64,000 nucleotides of DNA from JAWXUE01 sp044432865 (GTDB lineage: Bacteria > Bacillota_I > Bacilli_A > Acholeplasmatales > Anaeroplasmataceae): contig JAWXUF010000001.1 in assembly GCA_044432865.1 (NCBI GenBank), forward strand, positions 1-64,000, given 5' to 3'. The translations under genes and the position numbers were made by a program. Shown here in pieces: positions 34,541 through 43,503 of this stretch (positions within the stretch are counted from its first letter, which is position 1; the number at the start of each line of letters is the position of its first letter). Below the pieces are notes generated by a model. That model did no database searches and was not told where the DNA came from. It worked only from the letters and a program-made list of their open reading frames with translations.

Positions 34541-35845
34541 TCAGTCTCTTTTCCTTAATAAGATTTTTATAGGAGTACCTTCAAAATCGAAATTTTTTCT
34601 AATTTGATTTTCAAGATATCTCATGTACGAGAAATGTACATAATTTGGATCATTAACAAAAACAGTGAAAGCTGGTGGACAAACAGCAACTTGGCTACTA
34701 TAGAAAAATTTAGCAACACCATGATTAAATTCAGCTGGTGGATTCATAGCAACTGCATCAATGATAACATCATTTAATACACTTGTAGAAATTCTTTTAC
34801 TATAGTTCTCATAACATTTTTCAATTTCAGGAAATAATGTATGAATTCTTTTATTATAAAGAGCTGAAGTAAAAGTAATAGGAGCATATGATAAGAATTT
34901 AAATTCTTTTCTAATATCTTCTTTTACTTTTTCCATCTCATTATGTCCTTTTTTTACTGCATCCCATTTATTTACTACAAATATAATTGCTTTTGACTCA
35001 TCAATTATATATCCTGAAGCATGTTTATCCTGTTCGATTATCCCTTGTTCTCCATCAATTACAAGTAATACAACATCACTTCTTGATATTGCATCCATAC
35101 TTCTAATAACACTATACTTTTCAGCATTTTCATAAATTTTACCACGTTTTCTAATACCAGCAGTATCAATAACAACGTATTCTTTACCATCTTTAGTAAA
35201 GACAGTATCTATTGAATCTCTTGTAGTACCAGGTATATTAGAAACAATTACTCTTTCAGTTCCTAAAATAGAATTTGTAAGAGAACTTTTACCAACATTT
35301 GGTCTCCCAACCAATGAAAATTTCATTGCATCAGGATATTCTTTTTCTTTTTTCTCTGGTAAGTTTTCAATAACAACATCAAGTAGATTACCTACCCCAA
35401 CACCATGTATACTTGATACAGGAATTGGCTCACCGCATCCAAGAGAATAAAAATCATATAACATATCAGTAAATTTTTTATCATCTACTTTGTTAACTGC
35501 TAATACAACTTTTGTTTTAGTTTTTTGTAAAATTCTTGATATGAAAATATCATTATCTGTAACTCCAGTACGACAATCCACTACGAAAATAATAACATCT
35601 GCTTCATCAATTGCTATTTGAGCTTGAGCTCTAATTTCCTCTAAAAATGGACTATCAACTATATCAATACCACCTGTATCTATTAATCTAAATTCTCGAC
35701 TTAACCATTCACCTTTCGCGTATATGCGATCTCTGGTGACACCTGGCATATCATCCGTAATCGATAATCTTTCACCGATTATACGATTGAATAACGTCGA
35801 TTTTCCTACGTTGGGTCTCCCAACTATCGCAATACGACCTCTCAT
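34541..35845 (-). CDS. der: Ribosome-assembly GTPase Der (EngA)
   Basis: A 434-residue protein with two tandem GTPase domains (GRPNVGKSTLFN near 7-18 and GRPNVGKSSLTN near 181-192; DTGG and DTAG switches; NKVD and NKWD) and a C-terminal KH-like domain. Required for 50S subunit maturation. AAGGAG precedes the ATG. The gene ends in TGA. Confidence 0.97.
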   Translation of the reverse strand: MRGRIAIVGRPNVGKSTLFNRIIGERLSITDDMPGVTRDRIYAKGEWLSREFRLIDTGGIDIVDSPFLEEIRAQAQIAIDEADVIIFVVDCRTGVTDNDIFISRILQKTKTKVVLAVNKVDDKKFTDMLYDFYSLGCGEPIPVSSIHGVGVGNLLDVVIENLPEKKEKEYPDAMKFSLVGRPNVGKSSLTNSILGTERVIVSNIPGTTRDSIDTVFTKDGKEYVVIDTAGIRKRGKIYENAEKYSVIRSMDAISRSDVVLLVIDGEQGIIEQDKHASGYIIDESKAIIFVVNKWDAVKKGHNEMEKVKEDIRKEFKFLSYAPITFTSALYNKRIHTLFPEIEKCYENYSKRISTSVLNDVIIDAVAMNPPAEFNHGVAKFFYSSQVAVCPPAFTVFVNDPNYVHFSYMRYLENQIRKNFDFEGTPIKILLRKRD

Positions 35846-35862
35846 AAATGTTTACTCCTTTT

Positions 35863-37263
35863 TTATTTTAATATATCTTTGAATAAGTCACCTAAAGAAA
35901 TTGGCGTTTCCACTTCTTCTTGTGTAGCCATAAACTCTTCAAATTGTGCTCTTTCAGTTGCTTCTGCATGTTTTTTAACACTTAATTTAAGTTGCCATCT
36001 TCTTGGATTAATTTCTAAAACTACTGCTTGAAATTCATCTCCAACTTGATATGCATCTTCAATTTTATTTTGTTTTTCACCTAAAACTAATTCATTTTTA
36101 GGAATATAACCATCAACACCTAGTGCATCAACAACAACTCCAGTAGTTTGAATTTCATTAACTTTAACATCAATTAAATCGCCAACTTTAGCCGTTATTC
36201 TACCCCAAGGGTTATCTATTAATACTTTTTTTGATAAACCAATTCTTTCGTTTTGAACATCCATTGTAATGATTGCTGATTCAATAGAATCTCCTACTTT
36301 TACAAAATCCATTGAGTTATCATTTGGATTCCATGAGAATTCATTCTTGTGTAATAATGCTGTAATATTTTTATCAAGTTCAACAATCAGTCCAATCGGT
36401 AATTTTTGAATTACCTTACCAGTAACTACATCACTAACTTTATTATTTGCTGCAAATAATTTATGTGGAGTTTCTAATAAAACTTTTCTTGATAAATCAA
36501 GTTTACCATCTTCTTTTTTAATTATTTGTACAGTAATCTCTTGATTTAATTTTAAAACTGATTCGACTTTATTAATTCTTTCATGTGAAATTTGAGAAAC
36601 TCTCAATAATCCAGTATTGTATTTAAATCTAACTAATGCACCATATGATTCGATTTTAATAATTGTACCTGTTACTTCTTCACCAACACGCATTTCATTA
36701 TATTCTTTTTCTTTATTTTCATTTAGTTTTTCTAATAATAATACTCTACTTGAAGCTACATAACTTCTTTCTTTTTTATCAATTAATAAAACATCAATTT
36801 TTTCTCCAACATAATTTTTTTCAGAATCATATTGAATGTCAATTTGACCTTCTGGAATGAATATTTCAGTTCCTAAATATTTTGAAGTGAATCCTCTATT
36901 AACTTGTCTTTCAACAGTTAAAGATATAACTTCTTTATTATCAAACACTTTATCTAACACTTTATCATTTTCTAATTTTAATATCGGTAGTTTTGATAAA
37001 GATATTGATACTTCATCACTATTCTTTTTAACTTCCATTACAACACATGTTATCTCTTGACCAACTTTAACTTCCCCAATAAAGCTAGTAATTGATTTAT
37101 CATACGAATATTCGCTTAATAATAATTCACCTTCTGTGATTGTGTTTAAATCAATAGAAAGTCTATCTTGTTTTACTTCAACAATAATACCAGTAACAGT
37201 TTCATTTCTTCTCGGTATACTAATTGACTCATTTAATGCTTCTTCCATAAAATTATTGTTCAT
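35863..37263 (-). CDS. S1 domain RNA-binding protein (RpsA/YpfD-like)
   Basis: A 466-residue protein with about five S1-type OB folds; clearer ones start near residues 195 (GEEVTGTIIKIESYGALV), 280 and 360 (GDLIDVKVNEIQTTGVVV). It corresponds by position to Bacillus YpfD between cmk and der, related to ribosomal protein S1 but not a stable ribosomal protein in Bacilli. The first repeats are degenerate. It lies 2 bases after cmk. Confidence 0.88.
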   Translation of the reverse strand: MNNNFMEEALNESISIPRRNETVTGIIVEVKQDRLSIDLNTITEGELLLSEYSYDKSITSFIGEVKVGQEITCVVMEVKKNSDEVSISLSKLPILKLENDKVLDKVFDNKEVISLTVERQVNRGFTSKYLGTEIFIPEGQIDIQYDSEKNYVGEKIDVLLIDKKERSYVASSRVLLLEKLNENKEKEYNEMRVGEEVTGTIIKIESYGALVRFKYNTGLLRVSQISHERINKVESVLKLNQEITVQIIKKEDGKLDLSRKVLLETPHKLFAANNKVSDVVTGKVIQKLPIGLIVELDKNITALLHKNEFSWNPNDNSMDFVKVGDSIESAIITMDVQNERIGLSKKVLIDNPWGRITAKVGDLIDVKVNEIQTTGVVVDALGVDGYIPKNELVLGEKQNKIEDAYQVGDEFQAVVLEINPRRWQLKLSVKKHAEATERAQFEEFMATQEEVETPISLGDLFKDILK

Positions 37264-37265
37264 AA

Positions 37266-37907
37266 TTAATCCCTCTTTTTAACTAAATTTATAATTTCTT
37301 CTACTACTTGATCAATCGTTAAAGATGTAGTATCTAATAATATAGCATCATCAGCTTGTTTTAAAGGAGAAATTTCTCTAGTAGAATCTTTATGATCTCT
37401 AACTTTTATATCATTAAGGATTTCTTCATAAGTTGCATTTTCTTCTTCTAACATTCTTCTTTTAGCACGTTCTTCAACAGATGCTGTTAAAAAAACTTTA
37501 ACATCTGCATTAGGTAATACAACATATCCGATATCTCTACCATCCATAACAACACAACCTTTACTTGCTGTGTATTTTTGTAAATCAACCATTGCATCCC
37601 TAACAACTTTTAATCTTGATACTGCTGACACATTTGCTGTAACTTCAGTTTTTCTAATTTCTTTTGATACATCAACACCATTTAATAAAATTAAATTATT
37701 TGAGTATTCAACTTTAATATTTGCTAAAAAACCATACTCTTCTTCATTATCAACATCAATATTTCTATTTAATGCTTCTAATGTAACAGCTCTATACATA
37801 GCTCCTGTATCAATGTGACTAAACTCTAATTTTTTTGCTACTATTTTACTAATTGTAGATTTTCCGCTTCCTGCTGGTCCATCAATTGCTACTTGAAAAT
37901 TTTTCAT
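37266..37907 (-). CDS. cmk: Cytidylate kinase
   Basis: A 213-residue (d)CMP kinase with P-loop DGPAGSGKSTISK, IDTGAMYRA, and the VMDGRDIGYVVLP segment. It recycles CMP and dCMP to diphosphates. First gene of the conserved cmk-rpsA-der-gpsA run, 17 bases after rluB. Confidence 0.97.
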   Translation of the reverse strand: MKNFQVAIDGPAGSGKSTISKIVAKKLEFSHIDTGAMYRAVTLEALNRNIDVDNEEEYGFLANIKVEYSNNLILLNGVDVSKEIRKTEVTANVSAVSRLKVVRDAMVDLQKYTASKGCVVMDGRDIGYVVLPNADVKVFLTASVEERAKRRMLEEENATYEEILNDIKVRDHKDSTREISPLKQADDAILLDTTSLTIDQVVEEIINLVKKRD

Positions 37908-37924
37908 ATTTACACCTACTTCTT

Positions 37925-38653
37925 TTATAAACTATATAATTGTTTTACTTCATGTGGTTTTAAACTTCTATACTCACCTTGTGCTAAATCAACAATCGAA
38001 ATTGTACCAAATCTAACACGAGTTAATTTTTTAACAGGATGTCCAACTTTTTCGCACATTTTTCTTACTTGATGATTTTTACCTTCAGTAATAATGATTT
38101 TAACTAATGAAGAATTATTCTTTTTATCAGTACTAATAATTTCAACAATTGAAGGTTTTGTTTTGTATCCATCAATCTCTACACCTTTCATTAGTGCAGA
38201 CAATTCTCTCATACCAAATAACCCTTCAACTCTAGCTCTATATTCTTTTTCAATATCTGATTTTGGACTAATTAATTTATTAGCTAATTCACCATCATTT
38301 GTTAACAAAAGTAATCCTTGCGTATCATAATCTAATCTACCAATCGGATAAATTCTATTAACTAAATCCGCTTTATGAAATAAATCTAATACTGTTTTAC
38401 GATCAAATTCATCATTTGTTGTAGTAACAAAACCTAATGGTTTATTTAAGGCAAAATATACTGGTTCTTCTTTATATATTGAAGATCCATTTACAAGCAC
38501 CTTATCATTTCTTGTAACTTTTGTACCTAACTCTTTTACAACTTTACCATTTACAGTAACAACACCTTTTAGAATCATCTCTTCACTTTTTCTTCTAGAC
38601 GCAACACCACACTTAGCCATAAAAGCTTGTAATCTTATCTCTTCTAAACTCAT
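37925..38653 (-). CDS. rluB: 23S rRNA pseudouridine synthase RluB type
   Basis: A 242-residue protein with an N-terminal S4 domain and an RsuA-type catalytic domain; the catalytic aspartate lies in IGRLDYDTQGLLLLTNDG. Position between spmAB and cmk fits Bacillus RluB (YpuL) modifying 23S rRNA. GGAGG precedes the ATG. Confidence 0.93.
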   Translation of the reverse strand: MSLEEIRLQAFMAKCGVASRRKSEEMILKGVVTVNGKVVKELGTKVTRNDKVLVNGSSIYKEEPVYFALNKPLGFVTTTNDEFDRKTVLDLFHKADLVNRIYPIGRLDYDTQGLLLLTNDGELANKLISPKSDIEKEYRARVEGLFGMRELSALMKGVEIDGYKTKPSIVEIISTDKKNNSSLVKIIITEGKNHQVRKMCEKVGHPVKKLTRVRFGTISIVDLAQGEYRSLKPHEVKQLYSL

Positions 38654-38721
38654 AATTTACTCAACCTCCTTCGTCGTAACTATATCCTACTTATTATACA
38701 TTAAAAAACATATTCTTTCAA

Positions 38722-39012
38722 TCAAAATAAAGTTAACGTTAATAATAACGCTATTGCAAATAATACAATGTAAACTGCTTTTCTGTGTCTACTAAAAAAT
38801 TGAAATAAAACTGTATCGTTTATTTTGTTATCAATTTTCTCGAATTTCCCTTTTTCTTCTAATTTTTCCAAAGTCATCCATGATAAACCACATAAAAATG
38901 CACCTAAAATCAATCCATAGATTGAATCTATAACTAGAAAACATACAGACATTACAACAATCAATGCAATTAATTCAAGCACAGAACAAATAAAACTTTT
39001 TCCTTTTTTCAT
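38722..39012 (-). CDS. Small membrane protein, unknown
   Basis: A 96-residue protein with hydrophobic segments at about residues 9-28, 30-45 and 78-95 and a charged central loop (EKLEEKGKFEKIDNK). No family was recognised. AAAGGATG precedes the ATG. It lies between spmB and rluB, where Bacillus has no gene, and may be co-transcribed with either the dacB operon (through a leaky terminator) or rluB. Confidence 0.65.
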   Translation of the reverse strand: MKKGKSFICSVLELIALIVVMSVCFLVIDSIYGLILGAFLCGLSWMTLEKLEEKGKFEKIDNKINDTVLFQFFSRHRKAVYIVLFAIALLLTLTLF

Positions 39013-39040
39013 ATTTCTTCATCCTTTATTTAAAGTAAAA

Positions 39041-39058
39041 AAAGAAGTTTCCTTCTTT
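39041..39058 (-). terminator. Terminator after spmB
   Basis: A 7-bp stem (39041-39047 with 39052-39058, 4-base loop) followed on the minus strand by a T run, between spmB and the small membrane gene. The stem is A/G-C/T rich but short. Confidence 0.6.
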
Positions 39059-39111
39059 CATACAAAATTATTTATTTAGGGTAAATATAATATTATTTTT
39101 GTATATTAATA

Positions 39112-39609
39112 TTATAACATATTAGTATACAAAAATAAACATATGATAAATGTAAATATATTTAATAATATTCCAATGCAAATACTTAGTTTCGCACTAT
39201 TAATACAACAAATTGATGTATATAATGTAGCGACATATAATGCTGTGTCATTTGAGGAATGTAAAATTGATGCTACAATACCTTCTTTTGAATCAACACC
39301 ATACGTCTCAAAAATATTATATAGCATTGCAAAAGATGCATTTCCAGATATCGGCTTAAATATCCCTTGAATATACAATTCAGAAAATTGAACTTTTAAT
39401 AAATCAAATATGTCAGACAATAAATTTGAATTATCTAATAATGTAGTAGCAAATACCATAGAAATAAAATAAGGGAATAATTCTAATGATGCCTTTAACC
39501 CCTTATTTATTCCAACAAGAAAATTATTATATACTTCTTTTGGTTTAGCTAACGCAAACATAAACACAATTAATATAAAACAAGGAATTAAATAATTTAA
39601 GTAAAACAT
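39112..39609 (-). CDS. spmB: Spore maturation protein B
   Basis: A 165-residue membrane protein with about four helices. With SpmA (nucleoside-recognition/Gate domain family) it contributes to spore core dehydration and heat resistance. It overlaps the end of spmA by 13 bases. Key residues include the central PISGNASFAMLYNIF and SSNDTALYV segments, typical of SpmB. Confidence 0.9.
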   Translation of the reverse strand: MFYLNYLIPCFILIVFMFALAKPKEVYNNFLVGINKGLKASLELFPYFISMVFATTLLDNSNLLSDIFDLLKVQFSELYIQGIFKPISGNASFAMLYNIFETYGVDSKEGIVASILHSSNDTALYVATLYTSICCINSAKLSICIGILLNIFTFIICLFLYTNML

Positions 39610-40148
39610 CTACATACCCTCACTAACACAAACCCAATTATAGTATTACAAAGTGCTATTAATATTACATATGGAATTAATTGTACTGTAAAAACAGAAT
39701 TAAATGAATTCCTAAGTGTTAGCATACTTATAGGTATTAAACTCATACCAATGAAATTCCCAACAAGTACTAAATCAATATCGTATTTTGAATTTTCTTT
39801 TTTTAATTTAGAAACAGCTTCTAAGCCAAATGGGGTTGCCATTGTTGTCAATCCAATGAAATTACAAATAAAATTAGCACTTATTAAAGAAAGAGTTTCT
39901 TCATCACTCGTTTCAAATATTCGCTTTGTTATGACATTTATTTTTTTAGTGCAAAATTTTAAGAATCCTGTTTGTTTTGCAACTTCAAGAATCCCACTCC
40001 ATAAAACTAATCCGCAAGCTATACTAAAAAAAGTATCTAATGAATTATAACTTACATTTAAAATAACTTCATTAACTCCAACAACATTTGTTATTAATCC
40101 GTATAACATACTGAATATTATTATAAACAACCATATAACACTTAACAT
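39597..40148 (-). CDS. spmA: Spore maturation protein A
   Basis: A 183-residue membrane protein with about five helices and the Gate-domain signature GLVLWSGILEVAKQTG and ANFICNFIGLTTMATPFGL. Its start overlaps the dacB stop. Order dacB-spmA-spmB is the same as in Bacillus, where all three affect spore cortex structure and dehydration. Confidence 0.93.
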   Translation of the reverse strand: MLSVIWLFIIIFSMLYGLITNVVGVNEVILNVSYNSLDTFFSIACGLVLWSGILEVAKQTGFLKFCTKKINVITKRIFETSDEETLSLISANFICNFIGLTTMATPFGLEAVSKLKKENSKYDIDLVLVGNFIGMSLIPISMLTLRNSFNSVFTVQLIPYVILIALCNTIIGFVLVRVCRCFT

Positions 40149-41152
40149 TAAAATTCTAACCTATATACATATAAAATGTCTTCATATAGTAATGTATCAT
40201 TTTGGTAAACCAAAATCTCACCACAAACATCATCTACTATATCATAAAATACAAATTTTATTGTTACAATGCTATCAGATGCAATAGGTAAATAAATATC
40301 ATCTTTTACTAATGGATAAAAATCTAATTCTAATTCTTGCTTTAATACTTGCGCTTCAAGTACAAGTTTCATTGTTACTTTATCAATATACTCTTCAAAT
40401 AGTTGTAAATGTAAATTATAATCATCAGCAATTTTAAATGTAACACATATTAATTGTTTCCCATCTTTTTCGTATACACTAATCAATGTTCTTCCTGCTT
40501 TTGTTGTATATCCTGTTTTACCACCAATTACATATTCATTTGTATTGATCAATTTATGCTTTTGGTACCAAGTTACAGGTCCATTAATATCAGCAGTATA
40601 TTCTCTTGCTTTTGTTACTTCTCTAAATATCTCATTACCCATACAGTAACTCATCAATATTGACATATCATATGCTGTTGAATAATTTTTTGTTGTTTCA
40701 TCTAATCCTGATGGATTTTCAAATGTAGTATTATTTAAACCCAGTTTTCTACATAGTAAATTCATTTCTTTAATAAATAAATCGTACTTCCCAAAAGTAT
40801 TATTTGCTATTGCCATAGCACAATCATTTCCACTTCTTAACATTAATCCATATAGAAGATCAATGAATAGTACAGTATCACCAGGTTTTAGGTAGACACT
40901 ACTTCCCTCAGCCATATCACCTTCTGTAATTGTAACTGAAGCAAATACATCAACATTTTCAATTGCAACAATTGCAGTAGCAATCTTTGCTATTGAAGCA
41001 GTTAAGTTTTGTACGTCCATATTCTTTTGATATAATACAGTATTAGTATCACCATCGATTAAACAAACTGATTCACTACCTACTGCTTCAACACTAAATG
41101 TTGAAAATAAAAAAGAAATAATAAAAGAAAATAAAAAAAGAGCTTTGCGCAT
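40148..41152 (-). CDS. dacB: Sporulation D-alanyl-D-alanine carboxypeptidase DacB (PBP5*)
   Basis: A 334-residue secreted serine carboxypeptidase that trims cortex peptidoglycan stem peptides. A signal peptide (1-23) is followed by the active-site SxxK in TASIAKIA, the SGN triad in RSGNDCA and KTG in GGKTGYTTKAGRT; a beta-rich C-terminal domain follows. The ATG at 41152 is preceded by GGTGAT and lies inside the 3' arm of the upstream gene's terminator. A sigma-E promoter explains its expression in the mother cell. Confidence 0.95.
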   Translation of the reverse strand: MRKALFLFSFIISFLFSTFSVEAVGSESVCLIDGDTNTVLYQKNMDVQNLTASIAKIATAIVAIENVDVFASVTITEGDMAEGSSVYLKPGDTVLFIDLLYGLMLRSGNDCAMAIANNTFGKYDLFIKEMNLLCRKLGLNNTTFENPSGLDETTKNYSTAYDMSILMSYCMGNEIFREVTKAREYTADINGPVTWYQKHKLINTNEYVIGGKTGYTTKAGRTLISVYEKDGKQLICVTFKIADDYNLHLQLFEEYIDKVTMKLVLEAQVLKQELELDFYPLVKDDIYLPIASDSIVTIKFVFYDIVDDVCGEILVYQNDTLLYEDILYVYRLEF

Positions 41153-41186
41153 ATCATCACCATTTAATGATATGCAGCAAAACTCT
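41139..41186 (-). terminator. Terminator overlapping the dacB start codon
   Basis: On the minus strand the sequence folds into a stem of about 19 bp with one bulge (5' arm 41167-41186, 3' arm 41139-41157, 9-base loop), followed by TTTTTTTATTTT. It should end the CNNM/CorC transcript. Unusually the 3' arm is the first five codons of dacB and the U tract encodes its signal peptide. Confidence 0.8.
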
Positions 41187-41195
41187 AAAATATTA
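41167..41195 (-). promoter_or_regulatory. Sigma-E promoter of dacB-spmA-spmB
   Basis: Minus strand TAATATT (41189-41195, a perfect KMATATT), 14-base spacer, CATATCAT (41167-41174, 6/8). The -35 overlaps the stop codon of the upstream gene and the -10 lies in the 5' arm of its terminator, so the leader is only about 5-9 bases. Bacillus dacB is sigma-E dependent. Confidence 0.75.
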
Positions 41196-42566
41196 TTCTG
41201 ACTCTACTTCTTCATCATCGATGTAGTCTTCAATTGTTAATTGAACATCGATAATACGTCTATCTTCAACTTTCGTTATTTCAAACGTAAGTTTATAAAC
41301 AACGTCAACATAAGCATCATCTTCATCTTTTTTTACAAATTTAGAAATATGTATACATTCTTGGCCTTCTTCAGGAATTGATTCACCTAAAGAATATAAC
41401 CAACCACTTAATTTATTAGCTTCGCAATCAGGAACTTTCCCCAATTCTAATTCATCAAATAAGTCTTCTAAATAAATACTAGCATTTAAATTATAAGTAT
41501 TATCAGAAATTTTCTTAATTAAAATATCATCTTCTAAATTATCATGTTCATCATAAATCTCACCAACTAATTCTTCTAATGCATCTTCCATTGTAACAAC
41601 ACCAGCAGTTTCACCATACTCACCTGAAACAATAGCTAAATGCATTTTGTTTTTTTGTAATTCGTGAATAAGATTATTTACTTTCATGCTTGTTGAAACA
41701 TATGTAACTGGTTTTAATATTGTAGCAACATCAAACTCAGGATTTTGAATATAATTAGTTAAAAATTCTCTTTCGAACAATATACCAACAATTTTATCTT
41801 TGTCAGCATCAAAAACAGGAATCCTAGAATATTGACACTCAAATAAAATATCTTTTATTTTTTCAATAGGCGAGTGAACTTCTATAAATATTACATCCAC
41901 CCTTGGAGTCATTATATCTCTGACTGTTTTATCATTTAATTCTAAAATATTTTGAATTAATTCAACTTCTTCAGATTCAATGGCACCTTCTTCCTCCATT
42001 GTATCTAAAATAACTTCTAATTCCGCTTCATTAACTTTAGGTTCATTTGTTTCTTTTCCTTGAACACCTTTTTGTATCCCTTTGAAAATTGAAACAAAAG
42101 GAAATAAAATTATATATAATATATAGATTATTTGCCCTAAAACTAATGCTAATTTATCCGAATAAGTTTTCGCAATTGTTTTGGGTAAAATCTCACCAAA
42201 AATAAGTACAACAACTGTAATAACACCAGTAGATACTATATTAGCAATATTTTCAGCAGCAATAAATTTAGCAAAGAATCCAACAGAAATCGTCGCTAAA
42301 CCAATATTAACAATATTATTACCAATTAACAAAGTAGTTAAAGTATTATTAAAATTTTCAGCACAATACAATGCTTTTTTCGCACCTTTTTTACCTTCTT
42401 CTACCTGTATTCTTAATCTAACAACGTTAACACTCGAAAATACTGTTTCTGTCATTGAGAAAAAACCTGATAATAAAACTAATCCTATCATCACAAAAAA
42501 AATCACGTAATCAAACTCAACGTTTGAACTAGTTAAAACTAAATTAATAGACCTATGTATGTCCAA
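41193..42566 (-). CDS. CNNM/CorC family transporter (DUF21-CBS-CorC)
   Basis: A 457-residue protein: DUF21/CNNM membrane domain with four helices (about 20-200), paired CBS domains (about 215-340) with IMTPRVDVIFIEV, and a C-terminal CorC/HlyC domain (about 355-440). Family members bind Mg-ATP and promote magnesium export. The start is TTG at 42566 with AGGTGA seven bases upstream; no better ATG is seen. It ends in the terminator overlapping dacB. Confidence 0.9.
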   Translation of the reverse strand: MDIHRSINLVLTSSNVEFDYVIFFVMIGLVLLSGFFSMTETVFSSVNVVRLRIQVEEGKKGAKKALYCAENFNNTLTTLLIGNNIVNIGLATISVGFFAKFIAAENIANIVSTGVITVVVLIFGEILPKTIAKTYSDKLALVLGQIIYILYIILFPFVSIFKGIQKGVQGKETNEPKVNEAELEVILDTMEEEGAIESEEVELIQNILELNDKTVRDIMTPRVDVIFIEVHSPIEKIKDILFECQYSRIPVFDADKDKIVGILFEREFLTNYIQNPEFDVATILKPVTYVSTSMKVNNLIHELQKNKMHLAIVSGEYGETAGVVTMEDALEELVGEIYDEHDNLEDDILIKKISDNTYNLNASIYLEDLFDELELGKVPDCEANKLSGWLYSLGESIPEEGQECIHISKFVKKDEDDAYVDVVYKLTFEITKVEDRRIIDVQLTIEDYIDDEEVESE

Positions 42567-42606
42567 TTCTAAATCACCTCATATTATTTTTATTATTTAT
42601 ATTATA

Positions 42607-43500
42607 TCATAAATTTATTTTTTTTAAATAGTTTATTGCATCTAAGTAACTAAACTCCTTTTTTTTGACAAATTTAGCAGTTACAATATCTTTAATATAG
42701 TTTATTCTTCTAAATTTTTCTCTAGAGTTAACATCACTTAAGTGAACTTCAATTATAGGTTTTTTAAATATATCTAAAGCATCTTTAATAGCAATTGATG
42801 TATGAGTATATGCTGCTGGATTAATTATCAAATAATCAAATTTATCCATTTGGTGAATTTTCGATACAATTTCACCTTCAATATTACTTTGAAAAAACTC
42901 ATATTCAAATACATCATAATTTTTTATCATTGTATTTATATCATCAAGTGTTTTACTACCATAGTGTTGCGCTTCACGTTTTCCAAGCATATTCATATTT
43001 GGACCATTGATAACTAAAACTTTTTTCTTTGGTCTATTTATAATCTCACTTATTTTTTCAATACTACTATCAATATCATGATTATCTATTTTATAATCAC
43101 AATACTTTTCATATAAAGTTTTTCTTTCAGAATATACTTTTTCAAGTGTACGCTTTTCAAGTAAAGGTCTTGTAGATAGATCAATTCTTGTTTTTATAAT
43201 TTCAAGTTCACTATACAAATAAATAATTATTCCATAAAAATTTTCAATATTTTTCTTATTTAATATTGAACCCCCACCCAGAGAAACAACAGTATGAGAA
43301 ATCCCTTTTATTTCTTCAATGATTTCAGTTTCAATTTTTCTAAAATCTTTTTCATTTTTAAGCAAATCACTTATTGAAGAGTTAGTTTTATTTTTTATTA
43401 ATTCGTCAGTATCAACAAAATCAAATTTTAAATTGTCAGCTAACTCCTTACCCAAAGTAGTTTTACCAACTCCAGGCATACCAATTAAATAAATATTCAT
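42607..43500 (-). CDS. Shikimate kinase fused to type II 3-dehydroquinate dehydratase
   Basis: A 297-residue bifunctional protein. Residues 1-155 are a shikimate kinase (P-loop GMPGVGKTTLGK, VDTDE, SLGGGS, RTDL-like region RIDLSTRPLL). Residues about 160-297 are a type II dehydroquinase (INGPNMNMLGKREAQHYG, FQSNIEGEI, NPAAYTHTSIAIKDAL, IEVHLSD). It would catalyse two non-adjacent shikimate-pathway steps. No frameshift is involved; a short linker (about 155-160) joins the domains. It lies 3 bases after miaA. No other aromatic-pathway genes are in the window. Confidence 0.93.
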   Translation of the reverse strand: MNIYLIGMPGVGKTTLGKELADNLKFDFVDTDELIKNKTNSSISDLLKNEKDFRKIETEIIEEIKGISHTVVSLGGGSILNKKNIENFYGIIIYLYSELEIIKTRIDLSTRPLLEKRTLEKVYSERKTLYEKYCDYKIDNHDIDSSIEKISEIINRPKKKVLVINGPNMNMLGKREAQHYGSKTLDDINTMIKNYDVFEYEFFQSNIEGEIVSKIHQMDKFDYLIINPAAYTHTSIAIKDALDIFKKPIIEVHLSDVNSREKFRRINYIKDIVTAKFVKKKEFSYLDAINYLKKINL

Positions 43501-43503
43501 AAG

